64,000 nt of DNA, taken from assembly GCA_945643635.1 (NCBI GenBank), contig CALZFC010000006.1, positions 11,082,001-11,146,000 on the forward strand, read 5' to 3'. Within the stretch, counting starts at the first letter, position 1; every line of letters begins with the position of its first letter. The notes below the pieces were generated by a model. The model searched no databases. It saw only the letters and a program-made list of their open reading frames with translations, and was not told the DNA's origin. This document shows positions 62,743-64,000 of the stretch, one piece after another. Position numbers and translations under genes: made by a program. The DNA is from Allodiplogaster sudhausi. Its lineage: Eukaryota; Nematoda; Chromadorea; Rhabditida; Diplogasteridae.

Positions 62743-63998
62743 TCACTTGGGTGGCGTTATATCTGAGGGCAATACCCTGCGACGGTAGAAGACAGACCGA
62801 AAGGCCTGCCCCCCTTTGTGGAACGGCCAGAAGAGAATGTCGGCGACCACTCGTCGATAGGGACGGAAGGAGTACAGGAACAGGAAGTAGTACGCGAAAC
62901 TGCAAACATCTGCTTTATCACTACGCTTTTATCGTTCTTGTATTCGATCTCCTTCTTCTGTGCAACTTTTTAGGCTTGACAGGTCTCCGCATTCGCTTAA
63001 AAAATCGCTTCTGCCTCCATCCGACATTTTCTTAATTGTCTATAGTGAAAGTATTAATTAGATAACAAACGGAGCAAGCGAATAGAGCATCCATGGCGTG
63101 TACGTCGTCAGCTGCAGCAATGGGGTCTGATTGGTCAAAGAAGGCGGCAGAACAAATGAACCTGAGAAAGGGAACACATCTATTGAGCATGTACATACAT
63201 ATGTACATATATGTACATATATGGCATGTCAAGTACTAACCAAAGGTGAATATTACTGTTGGCAAGAAAAGAAAAATAGGAGCAATCATTGTGAGATCGA
63301 ACAGAAGCCGATTTGTATTAATGAAGGCTTCATAAGTCTTTGCGGAAAGAACACTCCGTAGCTAAAATAAGGTAACTTTATGTATATTAATTTTCATAGA
63401 TTGAAAAAGAAATATTCGGTTCATGTAAGAAAACTCAAAAAGTACCCGTTGAGCGTTGCGATTGGTAATGACAAGAAAATAGCCGGCGAATGCAAAATAG
63501 CTTCCAACAAGCAATCCTACAGAAGAATTTGTGTACATCACGAATCAATTTCTTGCTCCTTGTAAAAAAGAGACCATAGGCAGGAATTAGAATAGTCATG
63601 AGATGTGATTCCCGTTCAACTATCAGCATCGAGTACTGAGTTTGGAGAAGGTGGGCCAGGGAACCGTCAGCATACCTCGTCCGCTGTAAGAAAAATTTGA
63701 TAGAGATGTCACGTTTAGTTAATACTGGATTAGCATAACTGAATGAAGTCCAGTTGTTCCTCCGAGAAATTTCTTAGCCGTTCTGTATCAATAACTGCTA
63801 TATGGAATTTTTAAAGGGATTTTATTCGTCTTTAATATAATTTGTTTTGTAATTTCAAAAATATGAAAAGTACAAAGCAACAAAAATAACAAGAATGTTA
63901 CCTGCCACCCTCTTGAGTATAATCCAGTGAAGTTCGCAAATGTTACAAATGTAATTACCATCCGAAATAGCTGTGGCAAATGAAAAAATACCATTCGC
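62743..63998 (-). CDS. nematode-type 7TM chemoreceptor D, partial (5' exons outside window)
   Basis: Exons present: 63902-63998 (TM4, ITFVTFANFTGLYSRGW), 63575-63683, 63446-63516 (TM5, GSYFAFAGYFLVITNRN), 63241-63361 (TM6, SAKTYEAFINTNRLLFDLTM), 63071-63161 (TM7, LTTYTPWMLYSLAP) and 62743-62899 (FAYYFLFLYSFRPYRRVVAD). The acceptor AG of the TM4 exon is the last two bases of the window, so TM1-TM3 lie beyond it. Exon lengths 97, 71 and 121 equal those of B and C; the TM7 exon (91) equals that of A. Confidence 0.8.
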
Positions 63999-64000
63999 CT

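Overview
The window is eukaryotic, and the gene content points to a nematode: a cuticle collagen with a nematode-type N-terminal membrane domain, a tandem array of nematode-style chemoreceptors, short introns (often 40-100 bases) with TTTCAG-like acceptors, and a rhamnose-pathway RmlC homologue of the kind nematodes carry. I could not place the species. Two features set the texture: long GA/CT dinucleotide tracts, and several mobile elements with large inverted arms. All multi-exon models below were built by eye from frame continuity, splice phase and family resemblance.

Layout. 1-5.2 kb: purine-rich, gene-poor sequence. 5.2-19.8 kb (+): a large DOCK9/10/11 (zizimin) type Rho-family GEF with N-terminal block, PH, DHR1, helical repeats and DHR2. 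20.7-23.1 kb (+): an OTUD6-like deubiquitinase. 23.5-26.8 kb (+): an ELMO-domain protein of the ELMOD type. These three lie head to tail on one strand with expanded CT tracts in their introns. 27.7-32.7 kb: a 5-kb composite element with BEL/Pao-like LTRs in inverted orientation, a gag-protease remnant, a nested internally deleted LINE and an apparent 5-base target duplication. 33.1-36.8 kb (+): an eight-exon rhodopsin-like GPCR whose first intron holds a 1.68-kb TTAA-flanked foldback element. 37.25-39.1 kb: a second degenerate inverted-repeat element. 39.2-41.2 kb (-): an RS/K-rich protein with an N-terminal membrane segment. 42-47.5 kb: two copies of a tiny secreted-peptide gene in a segmental duplication that flanks RmlC, a foldback element next to a 61-base collagen fragment, and a possible small membrane protein. 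47.9-49.3 kb (-): a cuticle collagen. 50.9-54.9 kb (+): a nicotinic acetylcholine receptor-type subunit with a tRNA-Leu-like gene in one intron. 55.2-64.0 kb (-): at least four tandem paralogous 7TM chemoreceptor genes; the most distal copy has lost its TM4 exon and the last runs off the window.

Functional themes. The first block holds regulators of small GTPases (DOCK GEF, ELMOD Arf/Arl GAP) plus a deubiquitinase. The middle block contains cuticle-related genes (RmlC, collagen). The right-hand third is sensory or neuronal (class-A GPCR, nicotinic-type subunit, chemoreceptor array).
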